64,000 bases of DNA from Silybum marianum (taxonomy: Eukaryota; Streptophyta; Magnoliopsida; Asterales; Asteraceae). The notes under the pieces were generated by a model that was not told the origin of the DNA, ran no database searches, and saw only the letters and a list, made by a program, of their open reading frames with translations. Each line of letters opens with the position of its first letter. The first letter of the stretch is position 1. Positions 1 through 11,186 of the stretch are shown in pieces. The stretch covers positions 29,075,501-29,139,500 of the forward strand of contig CM072541.1 in NCBI GenBank assembly GCA_036898165.1, written 5' to 3'. The translations under genes and the position numbers were made by a program.

Positions 1-252
1 CAACATTTTAAGTGGCGTTTCACTGATATCCGTTCCCCAAGGGTACAGACTATCAAGTAAGTTTATTTTTTACATATACATATATATATAGGGGTGGGTT
101 CAAATGAGAACTCAAATTTGGTTGTGAATGTGAGGACAAATGAGAGCGCGACACGTGTCATATTCAGACTGAATAATCTACATTCAGACACGTGTCGCGC
201 TCTCATTTGTCCTCACATTCACAACCAAATTTGAGTTCTCATTTGAACTTTC

Positions 253-300
<48 letters not shown>

Positions 301-525
301 CAATAGAGAATCATTACGAATGGAATCTTTCATAGACAAGGTAACCAAATTGTGCTTTTTCTGTTACATACATTGGATTATTATTTACCAAGTCATCTAA
401 TTTGTTCTTATTAGCTTTTCTTGTTTATGCTTTCCGAATTTGTCTAATTTTTTTGCTTCTCTTTTCAGCTTGTGCTATCTAAAATCTGCAAAGTTATGCA
501 TTATATCAACAATGTACCTACTTGA
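1..525 (+). CDS. 3' end of an unidentified gene (partial, three putative exons)
   Basis: I do not recognise the product. Three exon-like blocks can be joined in one open frame: 1-56 (donor GTAAGT at 57), 307-340 (acceptor TAG at 304-306, donor GTAACC at 341) and 469-525 (strong pyrimidine-rich acceptor ending at 468, stop TGA at 523-525). The joined reading gives about 49 residues beginning QHFKWRFTDIRSPRV and ending HYINNVPT. The first intron contains palindromic MITE A1 and its microsatellite. No domain is evident in so short a tail. The splice sites agree with plant consensus and the frame stays open over three blocks, which favours a real gene. A second frame of the first block is also open, so the exact protein is uncertain. 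The rest of the gene would lie left of the window. Confidence 0.4.
91..255. mobile_element. Palindromic MITE, family A copy 1
   Basis: A near-perfect fold-back of about 165 bp. The left end reads GGTTCAAATGAGAACTC and the right end is its reverse complement. The centre is a short spacer with CAGACTGAATAATC. It is bracketed by (TA)n on the left and (CT)n(TA)n on the right. Other copies are at 7501, 17178, 25293 and 29441. Confidence 0.75.
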
Positions 526-930
526 GCCGGATGGATGGAAACTTCATGTCTGATTTAGTTACAATAGTTCATATGTGAATTACACGGGTTCACATATGAA
601 CATATATGCCGCCTATTTGTGGAAGTTATGAAAATACCCCTCTATTTTTAGCATAGCTGCAAATTTTGACTGGTCAAAGCCGCAATCTTTGATCAGTCAA
701 ATCCGATATTTGACCGTATGAACGGCTAAGATCACTTCTTTACTTTTCAAATATTTACCACTTCTCAAAATAACCTATGACTATAAATATATATGATTGT
801 ATATATATATATATTAATAAATATATAGAGTTAATTAATTATATATGATTGTATATATATATATTAATAAATATATAGAGTTAATTAATTATCATCGCGT
901 TGTAATACTGTTAACTTTTGATGGATTGAT
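526..930. other. Intergenic DNA with half of a dispersed inverted repeat
   Basis: No gene is seen. Bases about 562-792 are the reverse complement of about 3880-4105. Shared segments include GAATTACACGGGTTCACATA on this side and the stretch around GATCACTTCTT. A short tandem duplication containing ATATATGATTGTATATATAT lies at about 790-890. Confidence 0.5.
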
Positions 931-2170
931 AGATAGAAACCCACTACTAATGTGGTCTTTTAGATTACCAAGTGAATTTCAAGTTGTTGGCAGAGGTGGT
1001 TTAGAGCAACAAGAACCACATGGGGTTTTTATGTAAGCTATACTTCGATCCTTCATTTTTGAAATATTTTTCATATTTTCATGGTTGCAGATAAAGGTGG
1101 TTTAAAGCAACAAAAACCGCCCGGAGGCTATATATGTAAGTTATTCTTCATCCTTTTATTTTTGAAATATTTTTCATATTTGTTATTTTTCTGGTTGCAT
1201 CCTAGTGCATGGCACGGGTACACAACTAATTTCAGGGTTGCAGACAGAGGTATTTTGAGCAACAGAAAAACCGATAGAGGCTATATATGTAAGTTATTCT
1301 TCGACCCTTTATTTTTGAAATAGTTTTTAAATTTGTTATATTTGTGTTTGCATTCCTGTGGGTATACAAAATAGTTTCAGGGTATACAAATAGTTTCAGG
1401 GTTGCAGGCAGAGGTGGTTTAGGAAAACAGAAACCGCCTGGAGGCTATATATGTAAGTTATTATTCAACCCTTTATTTTTTAAATATTTTTCATACTTGT
1501 TATATTTCTGGTTGCATCCCGGTGCATGGCACGGATACGCAACTAATTTCAGGGTTGCAGACATAGGAGCAACATAAACCGTCGGAGACTATATATGTAA
1601 GTTATTATTCGATCTTTTATTTTTGAAATGTTTTTTATATTTGTGTTTGCATCTCGACGGGTATACAACTAGTTTCAGGGTTGCGGACAGAGGTGGTTTA
1701 GAGCAACATAAACCGCCAGAGGAGGCTATATCTGTATGTTATTCTTCTACCCTTTATTTTTTGAAATATTTTATTTTATATTTGTTATATTTGACTTTGC
1801 ATGCATGCCGTGAGTACACAACTAGTTTCAGGGGGATAGAGGTGGTATTAGAGCAACGGAAACCACCGGAGGCTATATGTAAGTTATTCTTCTACTATTT
1901 ATTTTTGAAATATTTTTCATATTTGTTATATTTATGTTGTATGGCACGGATGACACGGATACACAACTAGTTTCAAAGAGGCGGTTTAGAGCAACAGAAA
2001 CCGTTGTAGGCTATATATGTAAGTTATTCTTCTACCCTTTATTTTTTAAATATTTTTTATATTTGTGTTTGCATCCCGATGCATGGCACGGGTACATAAC
2101 TAGTTTCAGGAAATAATCCAAGACACTTCGAGACATGACATGGTTAAGAGATTGAAGATTTGAAGACTGA
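931..2170 (+). repeat. Tandem array of about eight exon-like units
   Basis: Units of about 135-165 bp repeat with variation. Each holds a block of about 42-55 bp reading like GGTTGCAGACAGAGGTGG and ending GGCTATATAT. The block is followed at once by a donor-like GTAAGTTATT, at about 1031, 1135, 1288, 1453, 1599, 1735 (GTATGT in this copy), 1878 and 2019. It is preceded in most copies by an acceptor-like CTAATTTCAG or CTAGTTTCAG. The spacers (about 90-100 bp) repeat a T-rich stretch and GTGCATGGCACGGGTAC. A final acceptor at 2109 leads into a unique segment ending at a GTATGT near 2180. Frames such as VADRGGLEQQKPPGGYIC recur, but block lengths vary and are not all multiples of three. This may be a tandemly amplified exon, a non-coding transcript, or a satellite that happens to carry splice motifs. 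Confidence 0.6.
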
Positions 2171-2343
2171 TGTGTTATCGGTATGTTTTTCACCTTCAAC
2201 TTTTTCAATAAATATTCAATTAGGTTTTAAAAAAACATTTTATAATTTTCAGTTTCTATGACTGAAAAATTTGTGAATCCAAAGATTATAATATAAGATC
2301 AACGAATAATTTAAAAACAAAAGATTGAGGTATTTGTTATATA

Positions 2344-2512
2344 GAGGAGGGATCATACGAGAACACCCATGATTTAAAGGAACAAATGAACACTTTGTGG
2401 ACCACATGTGATGTGGGTCCCACATAATATTAAATCATATCTGGTTCAATGGGTCCTACTAAGTGTTCTTTTGTTTCTTTAAATTTACAAAGTTCTCATT
2501 TGAACCTCTCCC
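2344..2512. mobile_element. MITE, family B copy 1
   Basis: The inverted ends are an AGGAGGGATCATACGAGAAC type on the left and GTTCTCATTTGAACCTCTCC on the right. Inner arms carry TGATGTGGGTCCCACAT. It is followed by a TA microsatellite. Copies: 3553, 7303, 49951. Confidence 0.65.
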
Positions 2513-3120
2513 TTGTTATATATATAGAAAACAAGAAAACCCCAAAAAAAATGGTTGAAAAAGTAATCGATATGGATGTCAAGTTAACGAGAAAAATATG
2601 TTTGTTATTTTGGTGTAATCTTTTTTGTTCAAATTTTGATCATGTTTCGTATTTTTTTCGATTAAAAAAATAGGGGCCTAGAGATTTTTTACTTTTAAAA
2701 CAATGTTGTAAACAATTTTCTTAATCACGTCCATTTGATCGATTAATCTAGTGGTCGATGGGGGTGTTCTTTTCGGTTTTATCTGAACCTCCCTATATGG
2801 AAACCAATACAAACTCTCCGAAAGTTACAAGCTTGTGGAAACCAATTCAAAAATAATCTTTTTATCAAATATTATGATTTAACATAGTGTTTCACATATG
2901 TTTGTTTTATAACGTGAAAGTTTATACATGTATTTGTTTCATAATTTGAAAGTGAACAACTTTTTTTTCCGCATATAACTTTTTCTTATTGTGAACACAA
3001 ACATACGTAAAACAATATTTTAAATTATAACTATTTGATGAAATACTTCAAAAAATAACTTCTTGATGAAAAAAATCATAAAAATATATATTTTTATATT
3101 GATTTTCACGAGTTTGCAAC
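2513..3120. other. No gene; degraded fold-back MITE remnant
   Basis: About 2795-3115 resembles the fold-back element at 5640-5995 (TTTCACATATGTTTGTTT, and CACGAGTTTGCAAC near the right end) but is diverged. Nothing else is recognisable. Confidence 0.35.
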
Positions 3121-3123
3121 TAA

Positions 3124-3486
3124 GAGCATCTCCAACAATTTCCCTATAATTTCTTTAAAATGGAGAAGCAAATAACAAAATCTCTAAAAAAATTGCATTT
3201 ATCTCCAACAAATTCCCTATAATTTCTCCAAAATAATATTAAAATATTGCATCATATATTAAAATATTATTTCTTTCATTAAATATTTATTTTTCAAAAT
3301 TTTTTATTGATCAATTCATTTGGTAATCATTTTTGGAGTTAATTCCATATTTGGAGAAAAACTCACTCTCTCTCCTAATTTCTCCATTTTGGAGAAAGTT
3401 TTGGAGAAGCTCTTGGAGCAAAAAATTTGTCCAAAATCCCCATATTCCCATTTTTCTCCATTTTGGGGAAACTCTTGGAGATGCTC
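3124..3486. mobile_element. Tourist-like (PIF/Harbinger) MITE
   Basis: It has terminal inverted repeats GAGCATCTCCAACAA and TCTTGGAGATGCTC. The target duplication is TAA at 3121-3123 and 3487-3489. The interior is A/T-rich with repeated CTCCATTTTGG. Relatives are at 40342 and 54744. Confidence 0.85.
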
Positions 3487-3506
3487 TAAGTTTGTATTTG
3501 GACATG

Positions 3507-3552
<46 letters not shown>

Positions 3553-3738
3553 GGGGAGGGATAATACGAGAACCACCCATTTTTAAAGGAATAAAAGAAC
3601 ACTTTGTGGACCAAATATGATGTGGGTCCCACATAATATTGAAATGATTTAATATTATGTGGGATCTACATCATATGTAGTCCACAAAGTGTTCTTTTAT
3701 TCCTTTAAATTTACAAAGTTCTCATTTGAACCTTCCTC
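3553..3738. mobile_element. MITE, family B copy 2
   Basis: The fold-back arms contain GATGTGGGTCCCACATAATA and its complement around 3615-3695. The ends are AGGGATAATACGAGAAC and GTTCTCATTTGAACCTTCC. Microsatellites lie on both sides: (CT)n(TA)n on the left and (TA)n on the right. Confidence 0.7.
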
Positions 3739-3773
<35 letters not shown>

Positions 3774-3879
3774 ATATGTACATGTATATAGTGTCCCAAT
3801 CAACTACAAGCTATACAAATCAATCTCAATCATTCATGTAGTCTAACATGTTTATCTAGTAGTATGGTTTCATATTTAT

Positions 3880-4105
3880 ATAGGTATATAGCCATAGGTT
3901 ATTTTGAGAAGTGGTAAATATTTAAGAAGTGATCTTAACCCTTCATATGGTCATAATCGGATTTGACTAATCAAAGATTGCGGCTTTGATTGGTTAAAGA
4001 TTGTGGCTATGTGAAAAATAAAGGGTAGTTTCGTAATTTTTATAAATAGGCGGCAAACATGAACCCGTGTGATTCACATATGAATATGTGGTTTCATATG
4101 TGAAT
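3880..4105. repeat. Inverted copy of the 562-792 repeat
   Basis: This reads as the reverse complement of 562-792 with scattered differences. It includes GATCTTAACCCTTCATATGG, matching the complement of ATGAACGGCTAAGATC, and TGAACCCGTGTGATTCACAT. The pair brackets 3.1 kb that includes the exon-like array. Confidence 0.55.
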
Positions 4106-4391
4106 CAGTTAAATAGTTAAAATGGGACTATTTAAATTGTTAAAATGTGATATTTATTAAATATACATATTTATATAATCTTATAAATATAGTTTAATAT
4201 TTAGAGTAAATTACACTTTTGATTAAATAATGTAATAAATAATTATAAAATTGCTATAAATTATAAATATAAATATATAGGTATATAGGGGAGGTATCCG
4301 TTACAAACCAATGGATATTTACAAACTATACAAACTATTATATAAATATTGAATACTATAAATATAAATATATATATATATATATATATAG

Positions 4392-4629
4392 AGAGGCTAC
4401 TTCAAGTGTTAACTCAATTATTTGTGTTAACCGTGTTAACCTTCGCTGGTGAACACTATGCTCGTTCATTGGTGAACACGATGCTCGTATACTGACGAAT
4501 GGTGTTCACTAGTGAATGAGAATGCATGTATGGAACCATTCGTTCACTGATGAATGGTGTTTCACCAGTGAACGATGGGTTAACACGGCTAACACAAATT
4601 ATTGGGTTAACACTTGAAGGGGCCTCTAT
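4392..4629. mobile_element. Fold-back MITE (family with GTTAACAC arms)
   Basis: The ends are GAGAGGCTACTTCAAGTGTT and AACACTTGAAGGGGCCTC. Inner arms pair GTGTTAACCGTGTTAACC with the right-hand GGTTAACACGGCTAACAC. The centre repeats GTTCACTGGTGAA-like palindromes. A TA microsatellite lies just to the left. Confidence 0.65.
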
Positions 4630-4639
4630 ATAGGAGAAA

Positions 4640-5640
4640 ATTATAAATATAGGTATATAGGAGAGGTATCTGTTACAAACCAATGAATATTTGTAAACTA
4701 TACAAACTATTATATCATGAAGCATTGAGATGTTTATTGACATTTATCATAATTCATTAATTATTGGTTGAGATGCATATTAAATGATATAAATAATTGT
4801 ATGTTTTATTTATAATAAATACTAAATTATATAAATAAATAAGTAAATCTATTTAATATTTTTATATACATATTAACTATTAACTAAATATTCAATATAT
4901 ATTAAATAATATAAATAATTATATGTTTTATTTATGATATTAATTTATATAAAGAAATAAATAAATATTTCTAATAAAAATAAATAATTAAATACATATT
5001 TATTAATATTTTTATACATATTTGATTAAACTAAATATTCAAAATTTATTATTATTATTAAATAGTAATTATACATATACATATTAAATAGTTATTACTA
5101 ATATATGTATATATATATATTTATATAAATGAATATAATTATATACAAATGTTATTAGTTATATTTATGTACATATTAAATATATTAATAAAAATTATAA
5201 ATATATATAAATATAAATATATAGGTATATATGTATGCATATTAAATAATATAAATAATAAATAATTGTATGTTTTATTTATAATAAAATATTAAATTTT
5301 ACATAAATAAATAAGTAAATCTATTTAATATAACTAAATATTTTTAAATACATATTAACCGTTAACTATATATTCAATGTATATATTAAATAATTATATG
5401 TTTTATTTATGATAAATATTAATTTATTAAAGAAATAAGTAAATATTTCTAATAAAAATAAATAATTAAGTACATATTTATTAATATTTTTATACATATT
5501 AATTAACTTAATATTCAAAATATATTATTATTAAATAGTAAATATACATATACATATTAAATAGTTATTACTAATAGTAAACATTTAAATTATTATTTAA
5601 TATTTATTACATATATGTTTATGTAATAGTTATTAAGATG
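4640..5640. repeat. AT-rich segmental tandem duplication
   Basis: About 4770-5110 and 5232-5600 are two direct copies, sharing ATAAATAAGTAAATCTATTT and ATTATATGTTTTATTTATGA. A shorter repeat, GTTACAAACCAATG, occurs at 4301 and 4671. No gene is seen. Confidence 0.55.
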
Positions 5641-5995
5641 TTGGTTTATTTACAAACTGAATGAATCCTACAACTCGTACAAACCATATATAGATATATA
5701 TTTTTTTAATGATTTTTTTCATCAAATGCTAATTTAAGATGTTATTTCAAATATGTTTGTTTCATCTTGTAAAAAAATTAAATATGAAAAAAATACATGT
5801 GAAACTTTTAAATTATGAAACAAATACATGTACTTGTGAAAACAAGTACATGTGAAACTTTTACATTATGAAACAAACATATATATAATAGCATCTTAAA
5901 TCATAGCATTTGATGAAAAAAACATGAAAAAATTATTTTTATATACAATTTGTACGAGTTTGTAGGATTCATTCAGTTTGTAAATGAACCAACCT
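5640..5995. mobile_element. Fold-back MITE, about 355 bp
   Basis: The left arm has GGTTTATTTACAAACTGAAT and the right arm ATTCAGTTTGTAAATGAACC. Inner arms pair ATCAAATGCTAATTTAAGAT with ATCTTAAATCATAGCATTTG. Diverged relatives lie at about 2795, 25600, 47200 and 48400. Confidence 0.7.
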
Positions 5996-6175
5996 CTAGT
6001 TATTAATTTTTATTAAATATTATTTATTTTTATATTTATATATATAGATGTATGTATTTCATCTAAATATATTTTCTTATTTTATATAAATAATCAATGA
6101 ATATTAAATATTAAATAAAGATTTTGATAAAAAGACTCAAGTACCCTTACATGGACTCTATAAGGGCAGTCCTTA

Positions 6176-6642
6176 TAGGGGTGCAATTCTCGAAACGAAA
6201 CATGACATGAACCCGACCCGAAAATAAGCGGGTTAAGGTTGAAGTTTCTGATCCGTCAAATAAACGGGTCGTGTCCGGGTTGACCCTAACGGGTCGGCAG
6301 GTTGATTCGTCCACCCGTTTAACATAAATAAAATAATATTTTTGTAAATATTTTTTATTCTAATTTCATATTTCTAAACATAATCGGCCTAAATCAGTAA
6401 ATCCTAAATCGATTCCCCTTCTACAGTCCACACAGTCGGCGATTCCACGATAGTCGATAGTAATACAAATTTGTATTAGTATTTGAATTTGTTTGTAATC
6501 CTAGCTTTTAAATTTGGATATTTTTAGTAGAAATAAATTTAGTGACTTGCCAACCCGAGCGTGTGCTGTTAACTAAACGGGTCGTGTTCGGGTTGAGCCT
6601 TCATGACTCATGAACCCGAACACGACCCAATTGCCACTCCTA
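6176..6642. mobile_element. Non-autonomous hAT element (467 bp)
   Basis: There is a perfect 8-bp target duplication AGTCCTTA at 6168-6175 and 6643-6650. The short inverted ends are TAGGGGTGCAATT and AATTGCCACTCCTA. Inner arms are rich in ACGGGTCGTGTtCGGGTTGA. The 8-bp TSD and the TAGGGGTG-type end are typical of plant hAT MITEs. Confidence 0.9.
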
Positions 6643-6650
6643 AGTCCTTA

Positions 6651-7300
6651 GTTCACAACCAAAAATCGGCTCGCAAATGAAGTCACTCAGTGAAAAACGC
6701 CCCAAATATCTTTCTGACATTTTAGTTTTCATTAGAGGATATTTTAGTTTTCGGTAGAAATAAAGAAGACCATATTTACAAATGCTTTTCGGAAAGGAAG
6801 AATAAAATTGCAATCAATTTTCCAAATAATTATATAATTAAATCAGTATTAATTCTATCTAAAAAATTTAACCAATGTCTTTGACTACTTTTACTTTTAC
6901 TTTCACCTTCATTTTATTGTGGAAAGAGACAATTTCTTCTCTTAAAAGAGACAATTATTTGGAAATTTAACCAATGTCTTTGACTACTTTTTCGATTTTT
7001 CAGTATGCTAAAAAACTCACAATTGCTTAAGTGTTATTGCTAATAATTTTATTGTAAAAAAAAAATTGTATCACAGTATAATTTATTACTAATAATTATG
7101 CATCTATACTACTGATAAAAACTGAATTATTTGGAGTCTACATAAAATAGTTCAAGTCACTTTTTTATTAATGCCAAAACCTTTTTCAATTGCTTCAAAT
7201 GTTCTAATTTAATGTTATTGATTTAATGTTTTTAGTGAAAATGAGTATAATAGTCATTTTATTTTATATTTATATATAATATGTATATATATATATATAT
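6651..7300. other. Intergenic, no gene recognised
   Basis: A/T-rich. A direct repeat of about 30 bp containing TTTAACCAATGTCTTTGACT occurs at about 6867 and 6965. No other structure was noted. Confidence 0.4.
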
Positions 7301-7302
7301 GT

Positions 7303-7481
7303 AGAGGAAGGTTCAAATGAGAACTTTGCATTTTTATAGGAACAAAGGAACAAATGTGGATCACATGTGATGTGGGTCCCACATATTACTAAATCATTTA
7401 TGTGGGACCCACATCATATGTGGTCCCAGATGAGTTCCTTTGTTCCTTTAAATTGATAGTGTTCTCGTATGATCCCTCCCC
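7303..7481. mobile_element. MITE, family B copy 3
   Basis: The left end AGGAAGGTTCAAATGAGAAC follows a TA microsatellite. The right end is GTTCTCGTATGATCCCTCCC. Inner arms carry TGATGTGGGTCCCACAT. Confidence 0.7.
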
Positions 7482-7500
7482 TATGTATGTATGTATGTAT

Positions 7501-7722
7501 AGGGACGGGCTCAAATTGTTGTTGTGAACATGAGGATAAATGAAAGTGCGACACGTGTTTTATTCAAAGAAATATTATAGTATATATTCAATCTGAATAT
7601 ATACTAGACTGAATATTCCTTTGTATATTCAATCTGAATATTGCTTATTTTGACACGTGTCACGCTCTCATTTGTTCTCACGTTCACAATCAAATTTGAG
7701 TTCGCATTTAAACTTTTCTCTC
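7501..7722. mobile_element. Palindromic MITE, family A copy 2
   Basis: It has arms CGACACGTGT and GACACGTGTC, with an enlarged centre of ATTCAATCTGAATAT-type palindromes. The left end is somewhat decayed. A TATG-repeat microsatellite lies immediately to the left, between this element and the family B copy. Confidence 0.65.
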
Positions 7723-7729
7723 TATGTAT

Positions 7730-9380
7730 ATTTAGTGTATATATATTAGATAAATATATTTATATGTATTTTTTAGTCAACCATACTTACCTTTCTTGTC
7801 AACCTCTTGCATAAGAAGAAAAAACTATTACCTATAGAAAACGAAAGAACTTTTTTGAAATATTTATACACGGTAAAAATTTGTATGGATTTGCATATCA
7901 TTTTAAAATTTTAGGGAAAATATTCAATCAATGATTAATTTTTCATGTAAAGACCAATAAAAAAAGACCGAATAGTGAATCGATTAAACACATGTAATAA
8001 CAGTTTTTTCCTGTAATTTTGAAGGAAGGAGAATTTTTTATATGGATTTGGGAAATTTTATAACGGGTACTTACATAAAATTTTAACTTTACATAACTGG
8101 TTTTAAATTATCTTTTTACGATCAATTTGAAAAAAAACAAGTATAATATAAAAACCAATAATATGAAATATTTATTAAAATAATTCTAATACATTTTTAG
8201 AGATTAAAATATGTAGAATAAAAACTTATAAAAGTAGTGTAAAAACTAATAATAAAAATAAATTTAGAATTATTTGACTATTTTTATTTTAATCAAGTTG
8301 TTTTGTTTTCTTATTTTTAAAATCATAATAATTATTTTTAAAGTACATGTCCAAAAATTCACTAATTCTCTAGTCATAGCATATTACATAAATTATTAAA
8401 ATTTTGAAAGGCAATTGGTTTATTTCATTAATTTTGAAAAAATTGGAATTGTCATAAATGGAGGAATTGAATTTCTATCACTGTCCACCCCTTGCCTAAC
8501 ACACCAACCATCATGTCACTGTTGTCCTCGTCACAAGTGTCACCCCGTTGACACCCCCCCCACACCCCCCCCCCCCCCCCCACGCCCCGCTGCTCTGGTC
8601 TCCACCACATCACCCGACCACCATGTCACTGTTGTCATCTTCACAGGCTCACAACTACCACCCAAGATCCTATTAAAAAATTATTGATTTGAGCAAATAC
8701 AAAAAAACCAGGATCCTATTAAAAAATCATACTCGCAATTATTAATTAGAAATCTTATGTGGCAATTAGAAAAAGTGAATGGTCGTTTAAGTATGTTGTT
8801 GTAGTGTTGTCATTATGTCCCAACCTGACCAACCCAACCCGTACGAGTTGGATATGATTGGTCCATGTTGGTTTGCAAAATTTGCTCAAATTACGAGTTT
8901 GTAACAGAATCAGAGGGGAAATAGAGGACAGGTTTCAATTGCAAACTCACTGATTTACGCAAACGATGGAAACCGATCTACACCCTTGAATATTTTGATC
9001 AACAGTCATCTTGAGGTGCTTATAAAAAATGTCCAATTACCACTTGTAATTTTACATTTGTTCAAAATTATATTTTAGATTCATTGTAATGTGATGTTGA
9101 ATTAATCTTTTATTTTCGGGTTACAGTACTCATTTTATATCTAATTGCATCACACAAGTATACAACTAATAATATAAAATAGAGACAATATTAATAACGA
9201 ACATGATCCACATTTAAGTAAGATTTGAGGAGATTAATAAAATGATAATGAAATTTTTTCACTTGATTTGGTTGATCAACATCAATAAGTACCAATGAAT
9301 TTTTAAGGATATTGCATGCCTTGATTCTTATGTAAATAAGGTTAGGATTTGTTTTATTTATTCACTTGCGTAATTTTGGA
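7730..9380. other. Intergenic; contains an unusual cytosine tract
   Basis: No gene is recognised. Bases about 8553-8588 are nearly pure C, broken by single A residues, inside a locally C-rich stretch (about 8480-8670) with CACCATGTCACTGTTGTC repeated at about 8509 and 8620. The rest is A/T-rich and featureless to me. Confidence 0.4.
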
Positions 9381-9382
9381 AA

Positions 9383-9717
9383 ATGTCTGAAAGCCAAGTA
9401 GTCAAAAAAAAGCTCACAGATAGCGACGCAAGCTGGCGGGGAATTATCAGTTTCCAAAAACAAGCATTGAAGATTATTTCATACCGCAGATGAACAGTAA
9501 TCTACGACGTAAACTTTTTGAAGAAAATGATGATTTGAAAGTTGTTATGCAAAACGAGCAGGATAGAAGGGTTTTAGATGGTATATTGTTTACAAGGGTC
9601 AATTATAGATATGTATTCAAAAAATGTGAGTGGAATTTGAACACAGGAGACGAAGTGAAGTTCTATCTTAGAAACATTATGGGTGACCAATTGTATGTTG
9701 GATTTCAAAAAACATGA
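9383..9717 (+). pseudogene. B3-domain relic (REM/DUF313-like), frameshifted
   Basis: The first block (ATG at 9383) reads MSESQVVKKKLTDSDAS and then WRGIISF. After about 9450 the homologous frame shifts and continues KTSIEDYFIPQ into the open stretch 9490-9717, which has NLRRKLFEENDDLKVVM and then WNLNTGDEVKFYLR and LYVGFQKT before TGA. The order 'KKLTxSD, polar-rich strand, GDxVxFYL' resembles a plant B3 DNA-binding domain, in which that C-terminal GD-V-F strand is common. The coding is intronless and about 110 residues long, roughly one domain. It looks like a decayed single-domain copy. The family assignment is by motif memory only. Confidence 0.4.
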
Positions 9718-9984
9718 CACTTTGTATAACTATTCCTTAAAGACAGATATTAAATAATCTATTAAGTATTTATATATTTGTGTAGTTGTGTTTCATGTTG
9801 ATTATATAAGTTTTCAATTGTTGGGAGAATTTTGGTTAAATTGTTAGAAGAATTGATGCTCACTTGCCGAAAATAAGAATAAAGCGTTTAGAGATTCAAA
9901 TGATATATACAAAACTTTTTTATTCTTTCTTTTTCTATGTTATTATATTAAGTTTTAGAGAAAATTTGTTAATGAAGACTAAGG

Positions 9985-10180
9985 AGACATTTATCAAAAA
10001 ACATTTACCCGATAAACATTTACCAAGTCGTATTACTTAACCGATGGACATGGCAAGAACCGAGAATATTACTCCGTAACGATGGTAAAGATCAAGTGTC
10101 GTATCTTGTAAGTAAAGGTAACGACTCTTACTCGGTTATCGTTTACCTGGTAAATTGTTGCATTTGATATCATTTTACTA
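9985..10180. mobile_element. Diverged MITE, family F (TTACCCGGTAAG type)
   Basis: It begins ACATTTATCAAAAAACATTT and contains CGTAACGATGG, with TTACTCGGTTATCGTTTACC on the right. Related fold-backs are at 12575, 13114 and 14705. Ends are not sharply defined. Confidence 0.4.
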
Positions 10181-10404
10181 AAGTACAAATCTTACCCAAC
10201 AAGGTAAGTAATAGGCCGGAATATAATGTTATAAAAATTTATGAGATCCAAATAATACGGGCACAACTTTTTTTTTGCTATGATCTATTATTAAATTAAA
10301 AAAAAATATTGGTTAATATAGACTAAAACATAGAACCTTCAATCATTTAACTGATAAATAGTAGTATACTCTATAATTAAAACGGGTTTATATGAACCAC
10401 TTTT

Positions 10405-10645
10405 GAAAACCAAAAAATAAAAGCGTTCTATCTAAATATTGTTATAATAATTAATAAGTTTGTGTGATATTTTTTAACGTCTTAACAAATTTTTTAGAAC
10501 ACTTCTAATACAAAACATCAAATTAACAATTTTATAGGATTGCAAAAATGTCAGATAAAAAGATAAATTCATATAACATTTTTGATCGGTCTATAAATTT
10601 ATTACGCTTTTAAATAGAATGTTTTATTTTTTGGTGTTATAAAAT
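10405..10645. repeat. Fold-back remnant related to 59870-60300
   Basis: AAAATAAAAGCGTTCTATCT on the left pairs with a complement near 10602-10635. The interior has CGTCTTAACAAATTTTTTAG, which matches the repeated unit of the 59.9-60.3 kb fold-back. Strongly decayed. Confidence 0.4.
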
Positions 10646-10649
10646 ATAT

Positions 10650-11178
10650 TCTATCAAGAACTTTAAAAATTGATGAGGTCCAAAACTCAATTTTATTTTA
10701 ATGATCAATTTATTATGTTTTTGAACTATATAAACTACTAAAAAGTACTTGTAAATTAGCAATATAACCTGGTATATTAGCTTAAACATTATTTTTTATT
10801 GTTTTATTTAGATTAGCAATTAACCTTGTATACCAACTTAAAAATTATCTTTTTTATTGTTTTAATGTAATATATGTTAGATGGAAGAAAAAAAATCAAT
10901 TTAATATTAAATGGGAAGAAAGAATTAATTTAATATACATATAGAAAAAACTGAGATAAAAAGGCACAACTTGGGACTAGATCCCTTGACCTAGCAGAGG
11001 GGCCATGGAGTGAACTAAGGTATCATTTAACATGTGTTATGAATTAGTCATGAATACTATTTATGCTGAAAAACGGGGTGGTCATGGCCCCTAAAGGTCA
11101 CCATGGTGTTGTGTCCCTGCTCTCTACTTGTGGACCTATGACTATATTGGTGATTTAGGAGAGAAATGGCTAAGAGGT
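10650..11178. other. Intergenic, no gene recognised
   Basis: A direct repeat with AACCTGGTATATTAGCTTAA occurs at about 10766 and, diverged, at 10821. No coding signal. Confidence 0.35.
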
Positions 11179-11186
11179 GCAATCAC

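Noticed and set aside
1..30. Shared TTTTAAGTGGCGTT at the left edge and at 17011
   Set aside because: Only 14 bases match, and the following bases differ. Too short to call a related gene copy.
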